From: Corallococcus sp. EGB | Lineage (GTDB): Bacteria > Myxococcota > Myxococcia > Myxococcales > Myxococcaceae | NCBI RefSeq assembly: GCF_019968905.1 | Contig: NZ_CP079946.1 | Location: 4,278,001-4,342,000, forward strand | Direction: 5' to 3' | DNA length: 64,000 nt | Shown: positions 8,053 to 16,814 of the stretch, piece by piece | How the letters are laid out: each line of letters starts with the position of its first letter | Position numbering within the stretch: position 1 is the first letter of the stretch | The notes under the pieces: generated by a model | Told to the model about the DNA's origin: nothing | What the model saw: the letters and a program-made list of their open reading frames with translations, nothing else | The model's database searches: none | Made by a program: the position numbers and the translations under genes

Positions 8053-9603
8053 ATGTCAGGCCCGTTCATCGACGACGCGCGGATTGCCCAGGCGCGTAAA
8101 CTGGCGGACGAGATCGTCAATCCGATCTTCGACCTCATCCAACACAACACCACCGTCTCCAACGAGCGCACCGTGCTGCGCTTCTTTGGCATCTCCGGCG
8201 CGGGAGCGCGCGGCGTGCCGTTGGCGAACCTGATGGTGGACAAGCTCCAGTCCGCCAAGGTGCTCAACCGGGGCGCCGCGTACTGGTACGGCCGCGCGCT
8301 GCAACTGGGCGCCAGCAGCCCGCTGGACGCCGTGGAGCGCATCACCGCGCTGCCCACGGACAAGCTGGGCCCGCTGTCGCCGGAGATGGAGGCCAACCTG
8401 CGCGACGCCGTGCGCGAGGAGGCCCGCGCGGCGATGTCGGAGCTGAAGGCCCGCATCGCCCAGCGCAACGCCCTGCGCGAGCAGTTCCCCATGTCGCCCG
8501 CGCCGCACAAGTACGTCATCGTCGCCACGGGCAACATCTACGATGACGTGGACCAGGCGCGCGCGGCGGCCCAGGCCGGCGCGGACGTCATCGCGGTCAT
8601 CCGCTCCACGGCGCAGTCGCTGCTGGACTACGTGCCCCACGGCGCGACGACGGAGGGCTACGGCGGCACCTACGCCACCCAGGAGAACTTCCGCATCATG
8701 CGCGAGGCCCTGGATGACGAGAGCCGCAAGCTCAAGCGCTACATCCAGCTGACCAACTACTCGTCCGGCCTGTGCATGTCGGAGATCGCCTTCTGCGCGG
8801 CGTACGAGCGGCTGGACATGCTGCTCAACGACGCGATGTACGGCATCCTCTTCCGCGACATCAACATGCGGCGGACGTTCATCGACCAGTACTTCAGCCG
8901 CCGCATCTGCGCCCTGGCCGGCATCATCATCAACACCGGCGAGGACAACTACATCACCACCGCGGACGCCTACGACGCGGCCCACACCGTCATCGCCAGC
9001 CAGTTCATCAACGAGTGCTTCGCCAAGCGCGCGGGCCTCAAGGACTGGCAGCTGGGCATCGGGCACTCGTACGAGATCGACCCGTACCGCGACGACACGC
9101 TGCTGCTGGAGCTGTCGCAGGCCATGCTGGTGCGCCGCTGCTTCCCGGACGCGCCGCTCAAGTACATGCCGCCCACGAAGCACAAGGAGACGGACATCTT
9201 CTTCAGCCACGCGTATGACGTGATGGCGGACCTGGTGGCCATCTGGACGCGGCAGGGCATCCAGCTTCTGGGCATGATGACGGAGGCCATGCACACGCCG
9301 CTGCTCGCGGACCGGTACGTGGCGCTCAAGTCCGCGTCGTACATCCACCGCGCGGCGCGGGGCATCGACGAGGAGTTCACCGTCCGCGAAGACGGGAAGA
9401 TCGCCAACCGCGCGCGCGAGGTGTTCGCCAAGGCGGAGGAGCTGCTGCGCGAGTGCCACTCCGAGGGCATGGTCGCGGCCATTGGCAAGGGCCGCTTCGG
9501 CGACGTGAAGCGCGAGGAGACCGGCGGCAAGGGCCTGGATGGCGTGCTGCTGAAGGCGCCGGATTACTTCAACCCGTTCCTGGAAATGCTGGAGGCGTCA
9601 TGA
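8053..9603 (+). CDS. kamD: Lysine 5,6-aminomutase, alpha subunit
   Basis: With KamE it forms the adenosylcobalamin- and PLP-dependent D-lysine/beta-lysine 5,6-aminomutase, which moves the terminal amino group to carbon 5. The 516-residue length and the blocks ARKLADEIVNPIFDLIQ, NERTVLRFFGISGAG and MPPTKHKETDIFFSHAYD fit the catalytic TIM-barrel subunit. ATG 8053 begins the operon kamD - small protein - kamE - kal - kce, each gene overlapping or almost touching the next. The stop shares bases with the start of the following gene (ATGA). Confidence 0.95.
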   Translation: MSGPFIDDARIAQARKLADEIVNPIFDLIQHNTTVSNERTVLRFFGISGAGARGVPLANLMVDKLQSAKVLNRGAAYWYGRALQLGASSPLDAVERITALPTDKLGPLSPEMEANLRDAVREEARAAMSELKARIAQRNALREQFPMSPAPHKYVIVATGNIYDDVDQARAAAQAGADVIAVIRSTAQSLLDYVPHGATTEGYGGTYATQENFRIMREALDDESRKLKRYIQLTNYSSGLCMSEIAFCAAYERLDMLLNDAMYGILFRDINMRRTFIDQYFSRRICALAGIIINTGEDNYITTADAYDAAHTVIASQFINECFAKRAGLKDWQLGIGHSYEIDPYRDDTLLLELSQAMLVRRCFPDAPLKYMPPTKHKETDIFFSHAYDVMADLVAIWTRQGIQLLGMMTEAMHTPLLADRYVALKSASYIHRAARGIDEEFTVREDGKIANRAREVFAKAEELLRECHSEGMVAAIGKGRFGDVKREETGGKGLDGVLLKAPDYFNPFLEMLEAS

Positions 9604-10085
9604 TCCTGAGTACCTTGGTGGCCGTGATGGTGGCCGCGGGCGGCAGCGCGGATGCGCTGAGCAGCGTCACGGTGAAGAACATCGCGCTGAAGGCCCCGGC
9701 GGCGTGGACGCGCTCCAACATGGACGGCACGGAGAAGTTCCTGGCGCCCTCCGGTGACGCGTACTTCCTGGTGGACGTGGGCGCGGTGCAGACCGCGGGC
9801 ATGAAGGCGGAGCTGTGCCGCACGAAGATCCTCGCGAACATCGGTGGCGAGGGCTGGACGATGCTGAAGGTGGGCGGCCAGCCGGCGGCCACGAAGACGG
9901 ACACGGACGCGGCGCCGGACGGCAGCGGCAACGTGGACACGGTGACGTACGTGGGGTGCAACGGGAAGACGACGTGGTCGGTGGTCTTCTACATGGAACA
10001 GGGCAAGAAGGACCGTTTCGCCGCGGTGGCCGAGAAGGTGGGCACCAGCGTGTCGTTCACGCCGCCCAAGAACAAGAAGGGGTAG
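9600..10085 (+). CDS. Small exported protein of unknown function inserted between kamD and kamE
   Basis: I do not recognise this 161-residue protein. It starts at ATG 9600, overlapping the kamD stop by four bases, and ends four bases before kamE. The first 20 residues are a plausible signal peptide (ILSTLVAVMVAAGGSADA), which would place it in the periplasm although the aminomutase is cytosolic. Two Cys are present (in AELCRTK and VGCNGKT). The C-terminal half with VSFTPPKNKKG suggests a small beta-rich domain resembling secreted proteins that follow 'serine protease/PsbP-like' folds, but that is a guess. Its position inside the operon implies coexpression with lysine degradation. Confidence 0.8.
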   Translation: MILSTLVAVMVAAGGSADALSSVTVKNIALKAPAAWTRSNMDGTEKFLAPSGDAYFLVDVGAVQTAGMKAELCRTKILANIGGEGWTMLKVGGQPAATKTDTDAAPDGSGNVDTVTYVGCNGKTTWSVVFYMEQGKKDRFAAVAEKVGTSVSFTPPKNKKG

Positions 10086-10089
10086 TTCG

Positions 10090-10875
10090 ATGGTGAAGCC
10101 GAGCAAGCAGATCATCCGCCCCTACGGCGACCGTCGCGACGACGGCATGGTGCAGCTGTCGTTCACGCTGCCGGTGCCCCTGTCGGAGAAGGCCAAGGAG
10201 GCCGCCGCCCAGTTCACCAAGAAGATGGGCTTCACGGACGTGAAGGTGGCCGCCGCCGAGCGCGCGGCGGACCAGTACACGTTCTTCGTCGTCTACGCCC
10301 GCTCCAACGTGACGCTGGACTACGCGGAGATCGACGTGCCGGAGGTGGTGGTGCGCAAGATGGGGTTCGACGACCTCAACGCGCTCATCAAGGAGAAGGT
10401 GCGCCGGCGCATCGTCGTCTTCGGGGCGTGCACGGGCACGGACACGCACACGGTGGGCATCGACGCCATCCTCAACATGAAGGGCTACGCGGGCGACTAC
10501 GGCCTGGAGCGCTACCCCGGCTTCGAGGCGTTCAACCTGGGCAGCCAGGTGCCCAACGAGGACCTCATCAAGAAGGCCACCGCGAAGCACGCGGACGCCA
10601 TCCTGGTGTCGCAGGTCGTCACGCAGCGCGACGTGCACAAGGACAACTCGCGCCAGTTCATCGAGGCGGCGAAGGCGGCGGGCATCCACGGCAAGACGCT
10701 GCTCTTGTTGGGCGGGCCGCGCGTGGACCACAAGCTGGCGCTGGAGCTGGGCTTCGACGCGGGCTTCGGGCCGGGCACCAAGCCGTCCGACGTGGCGAAC
10801 TACATCGTGCACGCGGTGATGAAGAAGGAAGGCACGGAGTCCGCGGACTCCCACTACCAGGGGGAACCCTCGTGA
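10090..10875 (+). CDS. kamE: Lysine 5,6-aminomutase, beta subunit (cobalamin- and PLP-binding)
   Basis: The 261-residue partner of KamD. The cobalamin-binding signature DxHxxG is present as D118-T-H120-T-V-G123, and the sequence [15 protein letters not shown] holds Lys131 at the place of the lysine that binds PLP in known beta subunits. An N-terminal dimerisation part precedes the Rossmann-like B12 domain, and a C-terminal [18 protein letters not shown] strand-helix ends that domain. The start ATG follows the preceding stop by four bases, and the stop overlaps the kal start (GTGA). Confidence 0.95.
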   Translation: MVKPSKQIIRPYGDRRDDGMVQLSFTLPVPLSEKAKEAAAQFTKKMGFTDVKVAAAERAADQYTFFVVYARSNVTLDYAEIDVPEVVVRKMGFDDLNALIKEKVRRRIVVFGACTGTDTHTVGIDAILNMKGYAGDYGLERYPGFEAFNLGSQVPNEDLIKKATAKHADAILVSQVVTQRDVHKDNSRQFIEAAKAAGIHGKTLLLLGGPRVDHKLALELGFDAGFGPGTKPSDVANYIVHAVMKKEGTESADSHYQGEPS

Positions 10876-11270
10876 GCACTGGCACGAAGGCGGTACTGCG
10901 GCTGCGCATGGGCAGCCATGACGCGCACTACGGCGGCAACCTGGTGGACGGGGCGCGGATGCTCGGTCTGTTCGGGGACGTGGCCACGGAGCTGTGCATC
11001 CGGTCCGACGGAGACGAGGGGCTGTTCCGCGCGTACGACTCCGTGGAGTTCCTGGCCCCGGTGTACGCGGGCGACTTCATCGAGGCGGAAGGGGAGATCG
11101 TCTCCGCGGGCAGCACGTCGCGGAAGATGCGCTTCGAGGCGCGCAAGGTCATCCGGCCCCGGCCGGACGTGAACGACTCGGCGGCGGACGTGCTGCCGGA
11201 GGCGGTGGTGGTGTGCCGCGCGTCGGGCACCTGCGTGGTTCCGAAGGACAAGCAGCGGGGGCAGCGATGA
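10872..11270 (+). CDS. kal: 3-aminobutyryl-CoA ammonia-lyase
   Basis: It removes ammonia from L-3-aminobutyryl-CoA to give crotonyl-CoA, the last dedicated step of lysine fermentation. The protein is 132 residues and is a single hotdog-fold domain with [22 protein letters not shown], the hallmark N-terminal block (His and Gly-rich turn) of this enzyme. It starts at GTG 10872, overlapping the kamE stop by four bases; the next gene, kce, overlaps its stop in turn. Product crotonyl-CoA would enter the butyryl-CoA or beta-oxidation routes. Confidence 0.92.
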   Translation: MSTGTKAVLRLRMGSHDAHYGGNLVDGARMLGLFGDVATELCIRSDGDEGLFRAYDSVEFLAPVYAGDFIEAEGEIVSAGSTSRKMRFEARKVIRPRPDVNDSAADVLPEAVVVCRASGTCVVPKDKQRGQR

Positions 11271-12094
11271 GCAGGCCCATGGTCCTCACCGCCGCGATGG
11301 TCGGCGCGGAGACGACTCGCGAGCAGACGCCGTACCTGCCCATCACCGCGGAGGAGATCGCCGAGGACGCGGTGAAGTGCCGCGAGGCCGGAGCGGCGAT
11401 GGTGCACCTGCACGTGCGCACGGCGGAGGGCAAGCCGTCGCAGGACGCGGAGCTGTTCCGCGCGGCCATCCGCGCCATCCGCAAGCGCACGGATGTCCTC
11501 ATCCAGGTGTCCACGGGCGGCGCGGTGGGCATGGGCGTGGACGAGCGGTGCGGCGGGCTGACGCTCACCGGCGCGGACAAGCCGGACATGGCCACGCTCA
11601 CCACGGGCACGGTGAACTTCGGGGAAGAGGTGTTCTGGAACCCGAGGCCGCTGGTGCGCGACATCGCGAAGCGCATCAAGAGCATCGGCCTCCGGCCGGA
11701 GCTGGAGTGCTTCGACGTCGGGATGATTGACGAGGCGCGCTACCTGGCGAAGGAGGGGCTGGTGGAGCTGCCGGCGCACTTCGACTTCGTGCTGGGCGTG
11801 CCCGGCACGCTCCAGGCGCGGCCGGAGGTGCTGGATCTGATGATCGCCTCGTTGCCGGAGGGGAGCACCTGGACGGTGGCGGGCGTGGGGCGCCAGCAGC
11901 TGCCGTTCGTGGACGAGGCCGCGCAGCGCGGCGGCAACGCGCGCGTGGGCCTGGAGGACAACATCTACGTGTCCAAGGGCGTGCTCGCGAAGGGCAACTT
12001 CGAGCTGGTGGCGGAGGCCGCGAAGCGGGCCCGTGCCGCGGGCCGTGAGCTGGCCACCCCGGAGCAGGCCCGGCAGTTGCTGCGGTTGGGCTGA
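11267..12094 (+). CDS. kce: 3-keto-5-aminohexanoate cleavage enzyme
   Basis: It condenses 3-keto-5-aminohexanoate with acetyl-CoA and cleaves the product to acetoacetate and 3-aminobutyryl-CoA. The 275-residue TIM-barrel protein belongs to the BKACE family (formerly DUF849). Zinc-ligand histidines lie in AAMVHLHVR, the glycine-rich loop is [15 protein letters not shown], and a C-terminal [16 protein letters not shown] block is typical. Many BKACE members use other beta-keto acids, but the operon with kamDE and kal makes this one Kce. The ATG overlaps the kal stop by four bases. A strong terminator follows. Confidence 0.93.
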   Translation: MSRPMVLTAAMVGAETTREQTPYLPITAEEIAEDAVKCREAGAAMVHLHVRTAEGKPSQDAELFRAAIRAIRKRTDVLIQVSTGGAVGMGVDERCGGLTLTGADKPDMATLTTGTVNFGEEVFWNPRPLVRDIAKRIKSIGLRPELECFDVGMIDEARYLAKEGLVELPAHFDFVLGVPGTLQARPEVLDLMIASLPEGSTWTVAGVGRQQLPFVDEAAQRGGNARVGLEDNIYVSKGVLAKGNFELVAEAAKRARAAGRELATPEQARQLLRLG

Positions 12095-12116
12095 AGAAGA
12101 CACGCGCCGTGACGTC

Positions 12117-12154
12117 AGGCCCGGGAGCGGACGACGCCCCGGGCCTTCTTTTTT
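12117..12154 (+). terminator. Rho-independent terminator after kce
   Basis: A nine-base-pair stem, AGGCCCGGG (12117-12125) with CCCGGGCCT (12138-12146), is followed by a near-continuous T-run (12146-12154). It lies 22 bases after the kce stop and closes the lysine operon. Confidence 0.88.
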
Positions 12155-12309
12155 GTCAGGAGCCCGGCGCGCATTTCGTCCCCGCTGCCCGGCTCTCAGC
12201 GCATCCGCTGACAGCGCCCCTTCGTCCCGGCTGTCCGCGCAGGACGGCTCGGGCATCATGCCGCGCATTCCTCCCGCTCGGACGGGAGCCCACGAGGAGT
12301 CGCGAAGCG

Positions 12310-13086
12310 ATGGACACGGGACTGCAGGGCAAGGGCGTGCTGGTGACGGGCGGCGCGGGCGGCATCGGCTCCGCGCTGGTGCGGGCGTTCGCGGGCGAGG
12401 GCGCGAAGGTGGCGGTGCACTACCACCGCAGCCAGGAGAAGGCGGAGGCGCTCGCGCGCGAGGTGGGTGGCGTGTCGGTGCGCGCGGACCTGACGGTGGA
12501 GGCGGACGTGGACGCGCTGGTGCCCCAGGCCGTGAAGGACCTGGGCCAACTGGACATGCTGGTGTGCAACACGGGCGTCTACCCCGCGCCCGACGAGCCG
12601 GTGTGGCGGATGTCGCTGGAGCGCTGGCGCCGCACGCTGGCGCAGAACCTGGACAGCGTGTTCCTCAGCTGCCGCGCGTTCCTGCGCCACGTGGAGACCA
12701 CCGGCACGGGGACCATCGTCATCATCAGCTCCACCGCGGGCCTCTTCGGTGAGGCGGGCCACACGGACTACGCGGCGGCGAAGGGCGCGCTCGCGGCGGG
12801 CTTCGTGAAGAGCCTGAAGAACGAACTGCACCGCATCGCGCCCATGGGCCGCGTCAACGTGGTGTGTCCGGGGTGGACGGAAGTGGATCGCAACCGCGAC
12901 AAGCTGGGCGACCCGAAGTTCATCGGCCGCGTCACGCGGACGATGCCGCTGCGCAAGGTGGGACAGCCGGAGGACGTGGCGCGCGTCGTGGTGACGCTCG
13001 CGTCGGATCGCATCTCCGGGCACGTGACGGGTGAAGTCGTTACCGTGGCCGGAGGCATGGAAGGACGGGTGCTTCATGAAGACTGA
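12310..13086 (+). CDS. Short-chain dehydrogenase/reductase (FabG-like)
   Basis: A 258-residue NAD(P)-dependent SDR. The cofactor loop is [10 protein letters not shown] near residue 13, the internal NTG motif lies near 87, and the catalytic Ser and YxxxK are in SSTAGLFGE and DYAAAKGAL. The C-terminus [13 protein letters not shown] is the usual classical-SDR ending. The substrate is unknown; FabG-like proteins outside fatty-acid clusters reduce many ketones. ATG 12310 has GAGGAG about 11 bases upstream; an open frame continues upstream but runs through the kce terminator region, so a longer start is unlikely. It overlaps the methyltransferase gene by 11 bases, suggesting translational coupling. 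Confidence 0.9.
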   Translation: MDTGLQGKGVLVTGGAGGIGSALVRAFAGEGAKVAVHYHRSQEKAEALAREVGGVSVRADLTVEADVDALVPQAVKDLGQLDMLVCNTGVYPAPDEPVWRMSLERWRRTLAQNLDSVFLSCRAFLRHVETTGTGTIVIISSTAGLFGEAGHTDYAAAKGALAAGFVKSLKNELHRIAPMGRVNVVCPGWTEVDRNRDKLGDPKFIGRVTRTMPLRKVGQPEDVARVVVTLASDRISGHVTGEVVTVAGGMEGRVLHED

Positions 13087-13870
13087 GCTGGACGTGCGGA
13101 CGTACAACCGCGAGGCGTGGAACGGCGAGGTGGGGCGCGGCAACCGGTGGACGGTGCCGGTATCCCCGGAGGTCATCGCCGCCGCGCGGCGCGGCGACTG
13201 GAGCCTGGTGCTCACCCCGACGAAGCCCGTGCCGCGCGAGTGGTTCGGGGACCTGAAGGGCAAGGACGTGCTGGGCCTGGCGAGCGCGGGCGGCCAGCAG
13301 TGCCCGGTGCTCGCGGCGGCGGGCGCGCGCGTCACCGTGTTCGACAACTCGCCCGCGCAGCTGGCGCAGGACCGCCAGGTGGCCGAGCGCGAGGGCCTGA
13401 CGCTCCAGTACGTGGAGGGCGACATGCGCGACCTGTCCGCCTTCGCCGATGGGAGCTTCGACCTCATCTTCCACCCGTGCTCCAACTGCTTCGCGGAGGA
13501 GGTCCTCCCCGTGTGGCGCGAGGCCTTCCGCGTCCTGCGTCCGGGCGGCGCGCTGCTGTCGGGCATCTGCAACCCGGTGCGCTACCTCTTCGATCCGGCG
13601 GAGGAGGAGAAGGGCGTGATGCGGCTCAGGTACACGATGCCGTACTCGGACTTCACCAGCCTCACGGATGAAGAGCGCCGCCGCTACATGGACAAGGGCG
13701 AGCCCATGTGCGTGGGCCACTCGCTGGAGGATCAGCTGGGCGGACAGATGGCGGCGGGCTTCGTGCTCACCCACCTCTTCGAGGACAAGCACGAAGCCCA
13801 GGACCTGCTCTCCACGTTCCTGTCCACCTTCATCGCCACGCGCGCCGTGAAGCCCTTATCGCGTTTGTGA
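13076..13870 (+). CDS. Class I SAM-dependent methyltransferase
   Basis: A 264-residue Rossmann-fold methyltransferase. Motif I is [19 protein letters not shown] (about residues 64-82), the acidic strand follows in VTVFDNS, and motif post-I is [12 protein letters not shown]; the [13 protein letters not shown] block is motif III-like. The substrate cannot be inferred. It starts inside the end of the SDR gene and is probably expressed from the same message, so the two may act on one small molecule. Confidence 0.9.
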   Translation: MKTELDVRTYNREAWNGEVGRGNRWTVPVSPEVIAAARRGDWSLVLTPTKPVPREWFGDLKGKDVLGLASAGGQQCPVLAAAGARVTVFDNSPAQLAQDRQVAEREGLTLQYVEGDMRDLSAFADGSFDLIFHPCSNCFAEEVLPVWREAFRVLRPGGALLSGICNPVRYLFDPAEEEKGVMRLRYTMPYSDFTSLTDEERRRYMDKGEPMCVGHSLEDQLGGQMAAGFVLTHLFEDKHEAQDLLSTFLSTFIATRAVKPLSRL

Positions 13871-13960
13871 CGCAGACTTGCGTTGCGCGGAGCCACCGCG
13901 AAAGCCTACAGATAAGGGGTCCGGGTCTTCCCGGACATCCCCCCACTGTAGGAGTCGTCC

Positions 13961-14512
13961 ATGAAGGCGTCATTGCGTCTTTCCGCTGTGTTGCTGCTGG
14001 GTGTGTCCGTGCTGGGCCTGGGCTGTGAGGGTGCGGACGCGAGGGAGCCGCTGAAGGCCATTGAAGCGGGCGCGCAGGTGAAGGTGGATCCCGCGCTGGC
14101 GGAGGTGAAGCAGGGCGCCGTGGGCGACACGGTGCTGCGCTGCACGCAGCCGCAGGACGGCAGCTACCTGGAGGTCGTGCAGACCGCCACGGGCTACGAG
14201 GCGGCCACGGTGTCGGAGGCCTACGATCCGTGGGACTGCCGCTGCACGTACGAGAAGCGCGTGGTGCTGGGGCAGTACACGCAGTGCAACCGCTCCACGG
14301 TGGATCCGCGCATCCTGAACTGCTTCCGCATCGAGCCCAACGGCACGACGGGCAAGGTGGTGCTGTCCACCACGCGCGTGCAGCGCACGCAGATGGTCAT
14401 CGGCGGCACGCAGACGGTGTCGTACACGGACCTGAGCATCGCGGCCATCAACCAGGACCCGGGCCATACGCCGCGCCAGGACTTCACGTACAGCATGGAG
14501 GACTGCGAGTAG
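13961..14512 (+). CDS. Cysteine-containing lipoprotein of unknown function
   Basis: A 183-residue protein with a lipoprotein signal (LLLGVSVLGLGC, Cys near residue 22). The mature part has paired cysteines (RCTQP, WDCRCTYEK, TQCNRS, LNCFRI, MEDCE) that probably form disulfides in the periplasm or on the outer membrane. I do not recognise the family. ATG 13961 is preceded by a plausible TAGGAG ribosome site. It stands alone between the methyltransferase and the next small exported protein. Confidence 0.82.
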   Translation: MKASLRLSAVLLLGVSVLGLGCEGADAREPLKAIEAGAQVKVDPALAEVKQGAVGDTVLRCTQPQDGSYLEVVQTATGYEAATVSEAYDPWDCRCTYEKRVVLGQYTQCNRSTVDPRILNCFRIEPNGTTGKVVLSTTRVQRTQMVIGGTQTVSYTDLSIAAINQDPGHTPRQDFTYSMEDCE

Positions 14513-14640
14513 CCGCCGGATTTCCGGAGGCGATTTAACCTTCGGCGGGCTGCGGAGTTTGAAGGGTCAGAGCGCGACGGGAAGCGGGCCTGCACGGCTG
14601 CTCCCGGAGCGTTTTGACCTGAACCCGGAGTCCACACACC

Positions 14641-15024
14641 ATGTCGCTCAAGGCCATTCTTCGCGGTACCGCCGTCGCCTCGCTGCTCATCGCCGTGCCC
14701 GTGCTCGCCCAGACGGCCCCGCCGGCAGACTCCGCCAACAAGGCAGGCCAGTGCGAGGGCCGCCATGGCCGGCACGGCGGGGGCCACCCGTTCGGCCGCA
14801 TGGAGCACCGGCTGGACAAGCAGGTCGCCGAGGGGCGCCTGACGCAGGCCCAGGCGGATGGCTTCAAGGCGGAGGCGAAGCAGCTGCACGAGGAGATGAA
14901 GGCGGCGCGCGCCTCCAACAACGGCCAGGTGGACGAGGCGACGCGCGCGCAGTTCAAGGAGCGCCGCAAGGCCTTGAAGGAGAAGATCAAGGCCGCGCTG
15001 GCGCCCACGCAGCAGGGCGCCTGA
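14641..15024 (+). CDS. Small periplasmic helical protein, Spy/CpxP-like
   Basis: A 127-residue protein with a clear signal peptide (ASLLIAVPVLAQ, cleaved near residue 23), a His/Gly-rich segment (GRHGRHGGGHPFG) and two long charged helices (EHRLDKQVAEGRLTQAQAD, then RAQFKERRKALKEKIKAAL). The size and helix pattern resemble the Spy/CpxP family of periplasmic chaperones and metal-responsive proteins, and the His-rich part could bind metal. Both are inference. No operon partner is evident. Confidence 0.75.
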   Translation: MSLKAILRGTAVASLLIAVPVLAQTAPPADSANKAGQCEGRHGRHGGGHPFGRMEHRLDKQVAEGRLTQAQADGFKAEAKQLHEEMKAARASNNGQVDEATRAQFKERRKALKEKIKAALAPTQQGA

Positions 15025-15107
15025 GGTCCCCGCCGTGAAAGGGGGACGTGACGCGAGGGCCCCGGCCAGCACAGACTGACCGGGCCCCTTCGTCCGCGGG
15101 AGTCCCC

Positions 15108-16037
15108 ATGCTTCGCAGCCTCCTCGTCGCCCTCGTCGCTCTGACTGCTGGCTGCCGCGGACACTCCACCGCGAAGCCGGCCGCGGCGGAGCAGCAGGTC
15201 CCGGCGGCGTCGCCGGTGGTGCTGGTGGCGGACGCGGAGCTCCAGCGCGTGCAGCGGCGCGCGCAGTACATCGTCGAATCGGAGAAGGGTGCCATCAGCG
15301 CCACGGACCTGCTGCTCGCGCGGCAGGACCTGGACCGCACGAGGATGCATTGGTTCTTCACCGTGCCTCGTGGCAACGCCTGGTACGCCGTCTTCGGCCG
15401 CCTCAATCCCGAGGGTGCGTTCGTCCCCGGCTACGCGTACCGCGCGCCCATCGAGTTCTCCGGCGAGATGGAGGACTTCCCCGTCGAGTCCCTCCCCGAG
15501 GGCATGGACGCCCTCGCCCGCGCGGTGAGCACCGCGTGCGAGCGCGTCTTCCAGGTGCACGGCCGCAGGCAGCTCAACCCCGTCGTGGTGGAGGAGGAGG
15601 GCGGCATCACCGTCTACGTGCTCCAGGGCTTCGACGACTCGAACCTGTACCTCCTGGGCGGGGACTACCGCTTCAAGTTCAGCAAGGACGGCCGCGAGAA
15701 GCTCCAGGAGCTGCCGCTGCACCAGGGGCTCATCCCCGTGTCCGTCGCGCCGGACGCGGACGGTGAGCGGCCTCCCTTCTCCGCGCACGCGCACGTGCTC
15801 TTCCCGGGGCCGCTGGAGACGGAGCTCGCGCTGGTGATGCTCTATCCCGCGCTGGGCGGCCTCTTCGTGGGCGTGCCGGACCAGGACTGCGTCTACGCGC
15901 TGTCGCCGGATGGCACCATCCGCGCCGTGCGCCTGAGCCGCGAGGAGGTCCTGCGGGAGCTGCGGCCGGATGGCACCTTCGCGCCGCCGGAGGAGCTGAA
16001 CGCCGAGCCGGAGTCCGGGGTGGACGTGTCGCTCTGA
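15108..16037 (+). CDS. Lipoprotein of unknown function
   Basis: A 309-residue protein starting at ATG 15108 with a short lipoprotein signal (LVALVALTAGC). The body contains no motif I can name. It has a run of aromatic beta strands (RMHWFFTVPRGNAWYAVFG, LYLLGGDYRFKFSKDG) and an acidic C-terminus. The pattern suggests a soluble beta-rich periplasmic domain. It has no close partners: the neighbours are 83 and 147 bases away. Confidence 0.82.
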   Translation: MLRSLLVALVALTAGCRGHSTAKPAAAEQQVPAASPVVLVADAELQRVQRRAQYIVESEKGAISATDLLLARQDLDRTRMHWFFTVPRGNAWYAVFGRLNPEGAFVPGYAYRAPIEFSGEMEDFPVESLPEGMDALARAVSTACERVFQVHGRRQLNPVVVEEEGGITVYVLQGFDDSNLYLLGGDYRFKFSKDGREKLQELPLHQGLIPVSVAPDADGERPPFSAHAHVLFPGPLETELALVMLYPALGGLFVGVPDQDCVYALSPDGTIRAVRLSREEVLRELRPDGTFAPPEELNAEPESGVDVSL

Positions 16038-16184
16038 ACAGCTCCCGTCCCCGCAGTGTTGAGCTTCGTTCAGGCCCTGCCTGGAGGCCCGGCATCCCGC
16101 GCGGGCAGGGGGCCTAAGTTCGCGGACTCACGGGGGCTGGCTGGCGCGATGCACAGTCCCCCGTGCACTGACAGGAGGACGCGG

Positions 16185-16580
16185 ATGGCCTTGCAGAACG
16201 ACTACCAGGACGTGCTGGACGTGGCGAAGAACGTGGGCGCGAAGATCGAGACGCGCGAGGAGAACGGCAAGCTCATCATCAAGGGCACCGTGGACCACGC
16301 CTTCGACCGCGACCGCATGTGGGATCAGATCAAGGCGAAGCACCCGAAGTGGAACGACGAGATCATGGTCTTGCTGACCGTGACCCACAACGAGCCCTAC
16401 GGCCTCCACACCGTGAAGTCCGGCGACACGCTCAGCAAGCTCGCCAAGGACATCTACGGGGACATGAAGCTGTACACGAAGATCTTCGAGGCCAACAAGG
16501 ATCAGCTCAAGGACCCGGACCACATCAAGGTGGGCCAGGTCCTCAAGCTGCCGCCGAAGACGATCGCCAACCGCGCCTGA
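16185..16580 (+). CDS. BON and LysM domain protein
   Basis: A 131-residue cytosolic or periplasmic protein without a signal peptide. Residues about 5-65 look like a BON-type domain (VGAKIETREENGKLIIKG), and about 70-127 form one LysM domain (HTVKSGDTLSKLAKDIYG to DHIKVGQVLKLP). The layout is that of the LysM/BON protein also called Kbp/YgaU, which in E. coli binds potassium. ATG 16185 has AGGAGG about eight bases upstream; an in-frame upstream extension lacks a ribosome site. Confidence 0.88.
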   Translation: MALQNDYQDVLDVAKNVGAKIETREENGKLIIKGTVDHAFDRDRMWDQIKAKHPKWNDEIMVLLTVTHNEPYGLHTVKSGDTLSKLAKDIYGDMKLYTKIFEANKDQLKDPDHIKVGQVLKLPPKTIANRA

Positions 16581-16637
16581 GTCGTCCGCGCTCGAAGTGC
16601 CGGTGGACCGCCTTCACGCGGCCCGCCGGCCTCCGGC

Positions 16638-16814
16638 TCAAGGGCAGTACGGGCACGCCACCGTTGCCTCGAGCGAGTCGTAGACGAGGCAGTTCTGGTC
16701 CGCGGCGCTGTCGTTCTTCTGCTGGCAGCGGTAGTTCCACACGGAGGCGCACTGCGTGTAGACCTGCGCGTCGCCCGTGGGCCCGGGTTCACCAGTGGTG
16801 ATACCCCCGCGGAA
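16638..16814 (-). pseudogene. Orphan cysteine-rich C-terminal remnant downstream of the ChaN-like gene
   Basis: Directly after the TAG of the ChaN-like gene, and in the same frame, 58 further codons stay open to a TGA at 16640-16638. They read as a real protein tail: VYTQCASVWNYRCQQK, then DQNCLVYDSLEATVACPYC, with five cysteines. No start codon lies between the two stops. It looks like the end of a cysteine-rich exported protein whose front is lost, perhaps by deletion next to the ChaN-like gene; stop readthrough is a less likely alternative. Confidence 0.45.

Noticed and set aside
15050..15100. Possible terminator hairpin (GGGCCCCGG and CCGGGCCCC arms) before the lipoprotein at 15108
   Set aside because: The arms pair only with bulges and there is no T-run.
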